From assembly GCA_037833965.1 (NCBI GenBank), contig AP031354.1:5496001-5560000 (forward strand): a stretch of 64,000 bases of DNA. The letters are read 5' to 3'. This DNA comes from Marchantia polymorpha subsp. ruderalis (lineage: Eukaryota; Streptophyta; Marchantiopsida; Marchantiales; Marchantiaceae). Positions 35,871 to 47,730 of the stretch are shown piece by piece. Both the position numbers and the translations under genes were made by a program. Within the stretch, counting starts at the first letter, position 1. Each line of letters begins with the position of its first letter. The notes beneath the pieces are model-generated. The model saw only the letters and a program-made list of their open reading frames with translations. It was not told the DNA's origin and did no database searches.

Positions 35871-38800
35871 AGCTGATGCTATCATGCAGCTCAAGCCGAG
35901 GGCACAATACCACAGTACAGAAGTACGCTATTTAGATATCGTATCGGTATCTCTTTTTCAATCGGCTGTCTATATCATCGAAAAATTTATGCGAGTCCTC
36001 TCTAATCAACTGAAGCCGTTCGTGTACGAGCATCAGATGTCAAGGACACACAAGTGCTTGCATTTTTCCACCCGGTTAAAGATTCGATTTAGGGTTACCG
36101 AAATTGAAGCCTCAGAATCTTCCCACTGTCAAATTATTCCTCGTTTCAGGGGATTGACAAACCCTGTACCTGTCCTTCGCTTTTAATTATTCCGAATTAA
36201 AATCCTAGGCATGAATGTGCCATGCCATTCAGGCTTTCAGACGTTGTTAAGTTATTTCCCCGAATTTCTCTTATTACAACTGCAATTCAACGTGTTGAGG
36301 TCGAAACGTGGATCATAATCGTCAGGCCGACAGTCTCAAAACCCCAGAGCAATCTATACTGATAATGATTCGCACTGTCCTGGGAAGATGATCATCCCGA
36401 ACATCCTGGGGAGGATCAAAGGGCAACAATTTACTAAAACCTAAGCTACTTCTCCAACTGAAACAGACTTTCGTTGGTCAGGCTGACAACGAAGAGGACG
36501 AGGCAACGCGGCACGGTAGCTCTCTCAGCACCATTTGATCCCTCTCCAGGAGAAAGTTCTCCTGGACTCCACGGAAAGCAATGGACCGAGGAAATGGATT
36601 GGCCGGCTCTTAGCTCCGCGTCAGATGATGAAGCTGCTCGCTCCTGCCTAGAAAACGAAGAGAAAGCATGATGCAGAAAGAGCCTGTCCCTGCCACGATC
36701 GATGAGTGCACGAGGGGTACGAATGGTGGTCCGGAATCCTGCTGTGGTCCTGGTCAAATGTGCTCCCAAAGTCTCTCACCTGCTGCATCCACGACTTGTC
36801 CAGTACAGTTCTGTGGCTTGACTTTTCGGTACCTGACGTGGTAGAATTATCACTTGGTGGTCTTTCACTCCGTTCTTGTAGTCACAGTTACAGTAACAGT
36901 TCGAGTTTTGGCATTTGATTTCCGTCTGCGCTTTCTCTGTAGGACTTGCCGTCGATGCAAACAGGCCCGAAGGTCGGGAACAAACAGGCCATGAATCTCC
37001 TTCCACGTCGGCACACAACGGAGCCCAGTGGCATCTGAAACATTGGGGAAAATCTATGACTCGATAATAGGCGAGGAGGCGACACTTTTTACATTAGAGT
37101 ATGGCATATTTTATATAGCACTTATTGGATCTCTTTTAACATAGAGTGAAGTAGTAACTCTTTTCTAAATTATGTGATAGTAATCATCTTAATTGATGCA
37201 TGGGACATCTTTCTAATAGATAGATAATTTGACTTAGATGGGTATATTTTTGTAATAGGTTATTGTATGGTATGTTTCATTCAATACTTGTATAATGTTC
37301 TACGTAAATTGATATATTCAAACATCATTAGCTTCAATGATCGATAGGAAATTGATAATAATATTGCATGATATTTATTTTCTCTGCAAACGTATGACGT
37401 TGATGTTGCATTCTTTTCTCTTATTATTATCATCCAACTAAATCAACATTTAACTGATTTGCAATCAAGCAAAGTATATAGATAGTATAATAGATACATC
37501 TCATTCTCTCTACTTACTTAATCTTATTTCTTTTGATTAGTTTTCTATTCAACTTCCAAATTAAGTGTCCCCAACTAGCAAATTGTGATACATAATATTC
37601 TCAAGTTGTAAATGAAAACAGAAATATAATCAGATCAGAAGACCTCATCACATATCACACATAATCATGAACGAGATGATCTATTAATCATATACATAGA
37701 TAGAAATTTCAGTAACGAAATATATTTTAAGGTACAAATGAATCAAGCATCTCTAGAAAATCATTTATTTGTTTTTCATGTCAAATTCACTTTGATCCTA
37801 TATGTTTTTTGATAAAATAATAATAATGATTTAGACTGTTCCACATGCCTAGCATTTGGATCGTGCTCTCTTTCCAACAGTACTAAATGATTTATTCATA
37901 AGGTCTAAAATAATATCTATTATAATTTTACTCTGAGTTCCACAAATTGATACAATAAAGGGATGTGAGTAATTTTATTTTACTCTACGGCTTTGAATAA
38001 AAAATTTTTAATTTAAATTTAAAATAGGGAATCATTTTTATATCACAGTCTTTGGAAATGATTCACATCATCATAATATTTAAAGGTTGTGTTGCAATGC
38101 TAGATAATGTTTATCGGTTTAATCAAAAAATGTACATAACTTGTGTACTGGATAGTATTGTATGTCATAAAGTGTATTGTGATTCTATTGGAGCCTTGCC
38201 ACACCTACTCCTTGGTTTCATCTATGCACTACTATTATTCCATAACTTGTTGTATACTGAAGGTCAAGCTAAAGATCAAGAAGATCACTTTTGCAGAATA
38301 TTGAACAATGACAGAGTTAACCTCATGCATTATCTGAAAAGTATAAATGTTGCATGAGAGGAAAACTACTTGACAAAAAGAATAATGAATGCTGATCAAC
38401 GCACTTGAAGATGTTAAGAAAATTAAGGAAGGATTCAAAATTACCAAAGGCTTGATGTATCAAAAGTATGAGTAAAGTCTCATCAATTCCAGAAGAAACC
38501 GCCCGGCCAAGTATTGATGTTGATAGATGGTGACATTTTATTCGTTCTTGCCGTTGAACAATGTTCAAGAATATATAAGAAAGAGTAGATATTCAGACTT
38601 CTGCAGCAAGCGATAGCGAATCACGCTAGACTAGATAATGTGATAAAAATCATATTTGCTTTAACTATGCTTATGCTTCCTTTTTAAAAAAAAAGTAAAA
38701 CGTAAAGCAAACCAACCTTCAATGTTACGGTTAGAGTACAATAGACCTACGACATAATGGGGTACAATAACCTCGTCGCAATCGACTTCTGAAAAGCACT

Positions 38801-39947
38801 GTAATAACACTATAAAAGCACGCGAAACTAACCACCTGTTCATTTCTTATATTAGAAAACGCTTTACAACATGAATATGCTTGAGGATTCTGAAAGAAGA
38901 ATGTAGCACTCGTCAAAGTGAGCACTAGCTATGAGCTTGTTCGCTCAACTTCTAACAAATACAGTCAGCGGTGTAGGAAGATACTATGGCGCATGATGAA
39001 TAAAACGAGAGGAGGATAACATCTTGGACTACCATGAAAAGATTCAATCCATCAAGAATTCGATTTTTTCGGCGGTGCATATCGTGACGAATATAGCTTT
39101 CTTGTTTTGCAATTTTCGTATCCGACCGAATATTTTCATGGGCCACCGAGCGCGGAATATTTCGGATTTTATCGGCAGAAGCCAAATATGACTCTGCCCG
39201 CCGGCTCCTGAAAAGCGAAGGAAATTATTTTTGGAAGGTTACCAAATATATTATTGGAATTCCAAATGTTTTTGAATTGTTTGCTTTCTGAAGCCCGCGC
39301 GGCCCGTGTCGATAAGCCGTGTCCGGCACTGCGAAAGGGACAGCATTCGGCCGTGCCCGACCAGTGGGTGGGAGCAGGCACCGGGGCATTCGGGAATCGC
39401 GGGTCGCCCAGCCTAGCCGTCGTCAGAGGACGCGCAGAGCTTCCGGAAAATCGCGGGCCAATTCGCAGAGAACCCGCTTTCGAATACGTGGCCCGCATCG
39501 TCGAGTGCAGAAGTGCTGTGAAGGTGGACTTCGCAGTGAGGGAGGATGGGATGGATCGGCGCCGAACACTTGGAAGATCGGACGGCCGGAAACGCGATCA
39601 ATGTCTGCCCTAGAGCAATTTGTGTACACTTCAGTGTCAAGGATCCCTCCCTTTGAAGATCGAGGTAGCTCCGCTGGTCCCTCCTCGTCAGGCAGTCTGA
39701 GGAGCACAGTCTCTTTTCGGATCGGAATCGATCTTCGAGTGCAGATTTTGGATTGTGAGGTCAATTACTTGAGCACCCGCTCGTGAGCTCGACGGTGTTG
39801 GTCGGTTGACGTCCTGCGGTGGTATATCGGTCGTTTTCTCGGGAGAATTGCGTCGCGTCGCAGCGGTGTGTCTGTGCTTGTTGTAAGTGTTCAAGCTTTT
39901 TAGAAGCCTTTCGTCTTCCTCGTCAAAAGAGTTGGTAGTCTGCAAAC
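35871..39947. other. Intergenic: unassigned, AT-rich centre, GC-rich eIF1A promoter side
   Basis: 36.4-37.05 kb has balanced composition with minus-strand frames (36446-36769; 36888-37085) that I cannot assign. 37.1-38.7 kb is strongly AT-rich. The 101-aa plus frame at 38052-38357 has no recognised domain. 39.2-39.95 kb is GC-rich and lies directly upstream of eIF1A, so it probably contains its promoter and 5'UTR; I cannot place the start site. Confidence 0.4.
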
Positions 39948-40385
39948 ATGCCGAAGAACAAGGGAAAGGGAGGAAAGAATCGCAAGAGAGGAAAGAACGA
40001 GGCCGAGGACGAGAAGCGAGAGCTGGTTTTTAAGGAAGATGGACAGGAGTACGCGCAGGTCCTGCGTATGTTGGGAAACGGGCGTTGTGAAGCTCTCTGC
40101 ATAGACGGTACCAAGCGGTTGTGTCATATCCGAGGAAAGATGCACAAAAAAGTTTGGATTGCTTCCGGTGATATCATTTTGGTCGGTCTACGAGACTACC
40201 AAGACGATAAGGCTGATGTTATTCTTAAGTACCAACCCGACGAGGCTAGGTTATTGAAGGCTTATGGTGAGCTGCCTGACAACGTCCGTCTCAACGAGGG
40301 TATTGCGGGTGGTATGGACGACGACGAGGATGGCGAGGGCGATGACTACATCGAGTTCGAGGACGAGGATATCGACAGGATATAG
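39948..40385 (+). CDS. eIF1A: Eukaryotic translation initiation factor 1A (eIF1A)
   Basis: The 145-aa frame matches eIF1A end to end. A basic N-terminal tail ([17 protein letters not shown]) is followed by an OB-fold (about residues 25-95: [21 protein letters not shown], then [12 protein letters not shown], then [19 protein letters not shown]). A short helix segment ([13 protein letters not shown]) and an acidic C-tail ([22 protein letters not shown]) complete it. eIF1A binds the 40S A site and, with eIF1, supports scanning and start-codon choice; both tails are functional and both are present. The usual length is 143-145 aa. The CDS has no intron. The ATG context (CAAACATGCC) is acceptable, and the start gives the canonical MPKNKGKGG. 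Two inverted copies of an SSR-rich repeat lie on either side (34.4-35.1 and 41.3-41.8 kb). Confidence 0.98.
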   Translation: MPKNKGKGGKNRKRGKNEAEDEKRELVFKEDGQEYAQVLRMLGNGRCEALCIDGTKRLCHIRGKMHKKVWIASGDIILVGLRDYQDDKADVILKYQPDEARLLKAYGELPDNVRLNEGIAGGMDDDEDGEGDDYIEFEDEDIDRI

Positions 40386-41325
40386 ACGTCTCACACATCG
40401 GATCTCGCTGTCCAAAAGCCGAGTGAACCTCTGCACAATACTTGGACGGAGATTTCCTGTGTTTATATGGTATGTACGCGCTCAGCTGAAATCTCTGCCA
40501 CATCAAGCGCTACTTATTAGCAGCGAGCCCCCTGATTCTTGGTGTGGAGGCTGCAGTGATCTTGACATAAGCACGCAACTTGTTGAACATCAAGTTGATG
40601 TTCGTCCCTTGTGGTGACAGGCACCCCATTTGTTGACTTATGGGGTTTTTTCTTTCTGTAAATCATATATTAGAGTGCTTCATGTTCCTCGGTGCCGAAT
40701 GGCCTTCTTAGCTTGCTGCGAAGTTGGGCTTGCCGTGACAGGGGCTGTGGTATTGATGACTATGTACGAGTTTTAGATTAAATTGGGTAACCGAGCTGCA
40801 ATGGCCGTCTTTCCACGACAACGTTGCTTGTATCTTTACCTACCTTGAAGTGGAAATTCTGGCTCCCATGAGTATTTTTGCGATTAGGGTTTGGATTCTT
40901 TCCTTTGCAGATGATGCAATACGATGAAGCTTTCTAGTCGTTCTCGATTTTCTGCATCGGATGTTGGTCAGCCTTCTAGCGAGGGACCGCATCTTGGTTG
41001 TCTTCTTGTCATACTGACCTACTCATATATACTTCACTTGCGATTGATTATTATCAATCGCAAGTGATTTCCCTTCGAAGTATATATGAGCTTTTGAGGA
41101 CGAGAGGATCTGCCCCCTGCTTACTGTCATCGCAGATTGTTTAGCGTGTTTAGATTGTGCCATGTTGCCCTTGGGCTAAGCGGTCAGGATTTCCCATCTC
41201 ATCCTCCTTGTCATTCGATGCGAAATTCCTTGCGGACAGCGGCTTAGTGGTACAGTTTGGTCAGATGGGGTCGTAGTTCGGTGGTTGGTCAAAACTTTCT
41301 AGCACACAGACTAGGGCTTCAATTC
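40386..41325. other. 3' flank of eIF1A and intergenic
   Basis: Probably the 3'UTR for the first few hundred bases; no clear canonical poly(A) signal was identified. It ends with a strong hairpin (41022-41090). No other gene is seen. Confidence 0.45.
41022..41090. repeat. Two-part inverted repeat: 15-bp core stem plus 14-bp outer stem
   Basis: Core TCACTTGCGATTGAT (41034-41048) pairs perfectly with 41053-41067 over a 4-nt loop. Outside it, CTCATATATACTTC (41022-41035) is complemented at 41077-41090 after a bulge of about 9 nt on the 3' side. The whole 69 bases could fold into one long hairpin. It lies about 640 bases past the eIF1A stop. Confidence 0.9.
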
Positions 41326-41761
41326 GTCCAAGTTGGTTACTACAAACGTAAAACTCAAGTACCTTCACTGTCCGCTACTTGATTGAGAGTTGTCAAATCC
41401 AGATAAAAACACTTTCACATCCACACGGGGCGGCCTTTAGTGACATGACATAGAACACATAGACTTACTGACGAGTGAACAGATAGTCGCCTTGCTGTTT
41501 GCAGAACAGAATCCTCATCCTCATTCTTATAAATTTCTGAACAGAGGATAGGAGAGGATAGATCGAATCTCACTCACTCTTGAGAACAGCTTTGGTAAAC
41601 TGGTAAGCAGAGTAGAAGAGTTCGTGTTTGAGGTTGAGTTTGTGAGAGTTTCTTTGGAGAGAGAGAAGGGGAGGTGTAGGGTAGCGTAGGGTGTCGGTGT
41701 GTTTGTGAGAGTTCCTAGAGAGAGAATAGATTTTTACTCGGTGCCCATTCCTCGGGGCTGC
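41326..41761 (-). repeat. Dispersed SSR-rich repeat, copy 2 (one unit), inverted
   Basis: Reverse complement of the 34383-35072 repeat, with only a few mismatches in the shared parts and a much shorter CT run. It has a single internal unit. Its left part matches unit 1 of copy 1, while its junction (GTCATGTCAC before GGCCGCCCC) matches unit 2. A deletion by recombination between the two units would produce this. Confidence 0.85.
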
Positions 41762-42756
41762 CAACCAGTTTGTCAACTACATGAAGCTGAGGTTAGTATT
41801 AACTACAGCAGACCTTTTAGTCGATGAAAGTATCTCCATCAAACCACTTTCAGTCAGAGGCGGAAAAGTTATCGTCGTCAATGTAAATGCACTGAAGTAA
41901 TATCCAGTATGGTGAAATAGAGTACGGAGTGAAGTCATTGTCAATCCGCTGTAACATATGTCAGTCGTCATCTTCAGTTTGTTTTTGAGACTAATTGTCT
42001 CCTGTCTGTACACTAATTTTGAAAGTAGCTAAAGAAAAGTTCTACATTAAATTCTGCTCACTTCGTAAAACTCACGTCCGGGAATATTAGAACTAAAGAT
42101 TCTGGTATGGAATAAGAAAAATTGAAATATGTGGTAAAGTTAAAATTCAAGTAAAAAACAAATTAATATATCTAAGATTGTTTATCTATTTTACATACTA
42201 ACACGAACAGTTGTATTTTTATCAATTGTATTTGTAGTTTAACAAAATATATTAGCGTATACAACAAAATATAAGGTTTTTGATAAGTTAAACTTCAGAG
42301 TCACCTATAGTGTAATATACAACTTTACACTATATAAATACATATGGAAGTGAATAATCACCGCAAGCTTCAAATCTTTAACTATATGCCATGATGTAAA
42401 CAAGTAGATTCAATAGAAGTGTTAAAAGTTTGGACACTTGAATAAGTTAATGATGCAATGCTTCTTACCATAACCTTTATATGTGCAGGTTATCATTGTT
42501 ATTGGCTATGTTCAAAACGTGTTTCTCTGTTAGTTATTTATAAATATATGTATTATTGATTATATCGGTTACCATTGACATTCTCTTCTCAAGAAAATTA
42601 TTATTCTACCTCATATATGCATGCATTCCCTAACTCAAGAGCAGGCAAGTTTGATCGGGATCTCAGGACTGTTAGTTTTAGAGAATGACATCCTTTATAC
42701 TTAGAAGTTTATCTAGGAGGATTGAGAGTCAAAAGTACTTTCACACTCAATTATAA
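41762..42756. other. AT-rich intergenic, no gene recognised
   Basis: Strongly AT-rich from 42.1 kb on. Nothing beyond short random frames is visible. Confidence 0.5.
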
Positions 42757-42766
42757 ATCAAAATGA

Positions 42767-43355
42767 AAGAGATTTGTTTGATGGGACTCATGCAGAAAGT
42801 AATTTGCTTGATGGGAACCTCAGGACGGGACCCCAACGACTGTGTGTCGTAGACCATAGTTCTTGTAACTATAATTGATAAGTTACAATTCGGGGATCTT
42901 TGATTAATCAGGGATCAATACTTCTTTATAATTTCTGGTGTATTATCACGGGACAAAGATCAATTTTGCCCAAATTGCAATTTGTTGTGATTCAAATCTC
43001 CCGATCGCACCGATTCGCGAATTTGTCTGCTGCCCCGCCTTCACCCTCTTTCCATAACCCTGCATATGCAACGAGTAGCTCGTACCGGAAAGTGGTCCGA
43101 ACTCAAGTCTCGCGGTCACCCATTTGTGGTGAACAAATAAATTACGGAAGAGTATTTCTTTGCGGATATATACTGACAAAATAAAAACAAGTGAGTGTAA
43201 TGGAGGGCGAAGTACACTTTTTCCGCAGGTGTGTTTGATTTGTTATACTTTTTCTTTTAAACTCAAGTTGTTATTAGAACATGGTTGACAATGCATCTTT
43301 CATGGAGTCCATCGGGTAAAACGAAACCTGAAAGTTACCATCAAGCAAATATCTC
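42767..43355. mobile_element. Mutator-like MITE (589 bp), copy 2
   Basis: Same family and orientation as the element at 14387-15028. Ends are AAGAGATTTGTTTGATGGG and, in inverted form at the right, CCATCAAGCAAATATCTC. Flanks carry a perfect 10-bp duplication, ATCAAAATGA (42757-42766 and 43356-43365). Its right TIR is shorter than in copy 1, lacking the second TTTGCTTGATGG word. There is no transposase. Confidence 0.87.
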
Positions 43356-43365
43356 ATCAAAATGA

Positions 43366-44977
43366 ACAACTACAAAATCATACACAAGGATGGATTTGTT
43401 TTCTAGCTTGTGTTTATTTTCTTATTTAAGGAGTCCTTGAATTCAATTACACTAACATGTACCGTGACAATCAACAAATGCCAGGATGATTGGTCGGATT
43501 GCAAATCGTCGAAATTGAACCTTGAACAAATGTAAAAGCTGGGTTGACGAGAGTGCATATGGATGACATCCAAATCTCTATATTTGCATGTCATATGTTT
43601 TTTCCTCTCCTTACATCACGATAGCTTCAAGTTCATTCTTCAATTTAAAATTGTACTGAAAGTTCATCGTCTCATGCAACCACAAGTTGTACTAAGTGTT
43701 TTGGGCGGAAAGTGTTTATGTCGTTTGCTACTTGGTACGGAAACGATGAATTTTCACACCATTGTGTACTTGCAGTCGTGGAGATAGACGGTTGGCAAGT
43801 GAGAATCTCACAGATCTCATAGACGGTATTCATATTCCAGGAAATGACATGTAATACAGATGGTATTTTCATTATAAAAATATACCTAATTTTTTTAATG
43901 ATAAGTAATGATTCAAAAGTGAAAGTTTCATAAATATTTGTCTTATTCACATAAGATTCTATTGATAAGATTCTAAAGATATATACAGAATGTTGGTATA
44001 GGTGAATACTGATGAACTACGATGTTTTGCATATGCATGTGAATTATTCAAACATTAAATAATAAATTCTGTCTAAAAACATTAACATATCGATGAAAAT
44101 ATATAGTTTCATTGATTGAATCATTGATATGATTTCTCGGTTTTTAATTGGAGTTTTATTTTATTTTATTCTAGAGTACAATTTATAATTTTGTTCAGTT
44201 TTTCGGTAGACTAGAAGAGGTAGAGGTATGTTAAATAAAGAGAATGTCGACAACTTTGTATCATCTCAGAGTTGTCAGATTGCTTAGATGCAAACTTAAG
44301 TGACCCATCGATCCGAGTTTATTTTTCTAGTTAAGAACGAAACTATCATCAAATTTTCTAAAATAATTGCATTTTTTCAATAAGTGCATGTGGGTGGTAA
44401 CCAATAAGATTACACTGGACTCGAAAATTGTTAGCTTCATTATTTTGATTCTTCTCATCATTTATTTATTGAGAGAAGAAAGTGCCATTAACAGAGCATC
44501 ACATCGAATAAATATCACCTTCAAAAAAGAATTGCATACTAGTAGCAATTAAATTTTCTCGGGCTTTTTCACCAGAATCTCAACATATATATTACAAATA
44601 TATTTGTATGTATAATACAAATCTTCCTCTCTATAAAATACACTTAATTGCTGGCAAGTGACACAAGAATAGGCTCAATACGCTTGTGTGTTACTAAAGC
44701 AAAGTGTGATTTGATGCCTGCAGACGAATTCACGCACGATTGCAAGGTGCCTGAGTAATCTGCATGGATTTTGATCAGACGCCGCTTCCATGCAAAGCTC
44801 ATGACGTACAAAATCATTCCTCGTCGGAACATTCCGTTTGGCATATTGGCTGGAAGGCGGTCTGGCCTCGCACGCCTAAGAGCGGAAATTTGCCGGAGCG
44901 CTCGGAGGACTACGACGACGATGAAGGTGCGGGCGCTGAGACGGTGCTCGGCCCAGTAGAGCGGCGACTTCCTTCCC
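43366..44977. other. AT-rich intergenic, no gene recognised
   Basis: 43.4-44.6 kb is AT-rich with random short frames. 44.75-44.98 kb turns GC-rich and open on both strands (a 111-aa minus frame, 44644-44979), just before the candidate first exon at 44978. It is best read as promoter or 5'UTR. Confidence 0.4.
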
Positions 44978-45505
44978 ATGTTGGCGAGCGCGACGGGGAT
45001 CCGTGCCGATCGCCGTGAGATGGAGGCCGACGAGAAGAGTGCGATGAAACAGCTCGTCGTGTCAGCTTTGGCTTATTACGGGTTGAAGGTGTACCACGTT
45101 TTCGACGGGCTGCGATTCAGACCGAGTTTTCAGCTGATCGAAATTGACCAGCGGAAGGCGGTGGAAGAATTTGGAGCGGCCGTGCAGGCCGATGAGAACG
45201 GGGTTTTGGACGAATTTGCTCGAGAATTTTGTTGGACCGATCGTGTCGCAATTCCCGAGTCTAGCGGGACCGAGCGGCAGCCCGAGTTCGTTCCGGAGCC
45301 TATCTTGACCCAATTGCCTCAAGAAATGGCACTGCAGGGACATTGGATTAGCAGGAATGCCTGGCCGCAGTTTTGGCATGTGTTCTCCACTTTCACCAAG
45401 GACGACTTGGGGCACTACGTGGCACCACGTCATGAACAAGGGGTGGGCCCTCGTGTAGAAGAAGCGGAGGCGAACTTTGGGCTACACCATGAAGGAAGAG
45501 TGAAG
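44978..45505 (+). CDS. Candidate first coding exon of the XS gene (or separate small gene)
   Basis: The 176-codon open stretch from MLASATGIRADRRE (an alternative Met, MEADEKSAMKQL, is at 45020) ends at GAAG|GTATCG, a usable donor in phase 0. The alternative is read-through for three more codons to a TGA at about 45515. Composition and codon choice look coding. The text (SALAYYGLKVYHVFDGLRFRP, then ALQGHWISRNAWPQFWHVFS, then EGRVK) matches nothing I recognise. It is placed with the XS gene only because it is on the same strand with no other gene between; a join across 45.5-47.0 kb is not demonstrated. Confidence 0.5.
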
Positions 45506-47024
45506 GTATCGCGGTGACCTCTTCCACTTACTGCTCACAATGCCTCTCAGAAAGTACCAACCCTAGTTGTGACGTTCTTGTGCGTGAACTCCATTGTTCT
45601 ATAACCGGTTGTCCTGTTCATGAACGTCAGCTGGTTTGAGTTTAATGTTAATCTTGAATTTTAGTTCTCTGAATCAAGATAATGAAACATGAAGGCAGTG
45701 GGTCAAATGTGTATTTTGTACTTGCGCAGTGCGGGAAGTGATCCTGTTTACTTGAAGAATGATACCCTGTATGGGATGGAGCCTTAGGCTCAGCACTGCG
45801 GTCCCGTCTAAAAGATCTTTCACATTGAAGCTTCGAAGTGATAATGAGTTACTTTACGAAGAATATGGGACTTTCCTTCAATGTTTTTACAAAAACAATT
45901 TTTTTTGAAACTTTAAACTTGAAACATTTCATTTTGTCCAAAGAAGGAAGTCTGGAATTCTGCATATACTGTAAGTGATTACAAGTCCTGGCTACAATGT
46001 TTGGGTTTGTGGTTTTCCTGTGCTGTCGGTATCTTAAGCTTGAGTACGTAGTTCGATCAAATCCCTTCGTCCTATGCTTCCCACACCCCCATTCTGTGGC
46101 TTACAGAAACAACGAACTGAATACTACTGTTTTGTTTCGTTTAGTCCAGGACTGAGGCCCCCATTGCCTTCTGTTTAGCAACTATCCCCCTGTGTACTCA
46201 CTTGCCCTCATCCTTGATTGCTCTCTCCAGGCTTTCTAAAGTTATAAGTCCATTTCAAGCTTAGACCGTGCTGTTCTAATTTACAACAGTTCTGGGCAAC
46301 AGCTAGGAAAGCTCTTCATTGTCTGTCAGGTTTGGAGTTATCCTCAACCCCCACGTGCGGTCAATTGTTAAGCCTTGTGAACTCGGTACCCACTTTGTTT
46401 ATGACAATGCGCTTGCAGTCGTTGTTTCAACCATATTCCCTTGTCTGCTTCTTACATCTCCCTTTCATACAAATCGCATGTCCCTGCTTTTGGTGCTGTA
46501 CTTCTGTTGTTATTTGAATATCTCGATTCCTTCAGCAGGATGATATGCCAGTCTTTTGTTCTATTCTTTTTTGCTTGTCGGTTTCAACGTCATCAACTTC
46601 TGCCAGAGGTAGAGCCCTGGTCTGTACTATTCGGTCCTATCGCGTGTTAAGCCTTTGTGTTTCATTACGTGTTGTTATTTTGTTTTTTTGCCTAGTGCAA
46701 TTGTTTCTCATCAAACGTGCTGCGAAATCTCACACCTTTCCTTTCTCCAGGAATGTTTTCCTCAAGTCTTCAGGTACGCTTTGTAAGAATACAAGGGGAA
46801 TGAGAACCACGAACCTTCACTTTAATTCGACCTCTTACGAACTGACCTGGACCTTTGAGTTTAGTAAATACTGCCATGGAATCAAACTCCCTAGTGTCCT
46901 TTCACGTATACTTAGTCCTTATACCATGACCACGTTTGAGTGCACGAAAGTGCCTCACGTGAAAAGCCCAATCGGGCTGTGGCCAGGAATTTGTGGACTG
47001 AAATTTTGTACCTGACTTCTGCAG

Positions 47025-47204
47025 AGAGAACATACTCCCATTGAGGACGAAGAAACTTGTTTACGAAACCTGGAGCAGTACATGGCCTCTAATTGTCCTC
47101 CTGCCAACGACGGAGCTTCTAGGATTTATCAACCTACCAGCGACTTTACACCAGTCCCCTATCAGACAGATGGGCGCCATGATCCTATTCACAAACTGTC
47201 TTCG
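47025..47204 (+). CDS. Candidate internal exon upstream of the XS-domain exons
   Basis: Bounded by TTCTGCAG and TTCG|GTACAT, phase 0 at both ends, 60 codons, reading REHTPIEDEETCLRNLEQYM, then ASNCPPANDGASRIY and on to HDPIHKLSS. It is acidic and polar like the following exons. Joining it straight to the exon at 47731 breaks the frame, so at least one further small exon or a different boundary is needed. A 25-nt candidate micro-exon (46752-46776, between CTCCAG and GTACGC) lies upstream. Confidence 0.45.
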
Positions 47205-47730
47205 GTACATCACGTAGAAATTCAAACCCACAAGCTCCACTTCCTTTGATGTGATGTTTCTTATCAACAAATGTATCAGATTTGATCAGATGATAATACA
47301 CATTTGCAAGGGTCTCTTCTGGGAATAGACAAAACTTCATCACATCTGCATGTATTCTAATTTTGTTGGTTTTCTTTGTTCGATTTTCCTCTTTGTCTAC
47401 CGTCTAAACCTTCACTGTATTCTGATCGAGTGCACCCCACTTTTCACTTTGCTCTATGCCTAAGTCCAGGGTCTCCGTACATCCTCCTAAACTACCTCAG
47501 CAGGCATGCCTACACTTTTTCCTCGTATTTTGCATTGCGTTCGATGTTCGCCTTTCGTTGTTGTTCATTTGATAACCTCTTTCCCCTGTACTGTTCACTG
47601 ATGGAATGTTTGCTATCTGTCTTTCGTGGATTTTTACTTCCATCTACGACGAAGTCAAAAAGAGTATTCATAGCTATATCTCGTTATGGTCTCCCTTATT
47701 CAATATGACCTGTGTATTTTATACTTGCAG

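Noticed and set aside
35752-36186. A 144-aa plus-strand frame at the end of the 344-bp duplication
   Set aside because: It starts inside the duplicated block and has no recognised domain or splice support; treated as chance.
39254-39786. Overlapping 109-155 aa frames upstream of eIF1A
   Set aside because: They overlap on both strands in a GC-rich promoter-like region and show no domain or splice support.
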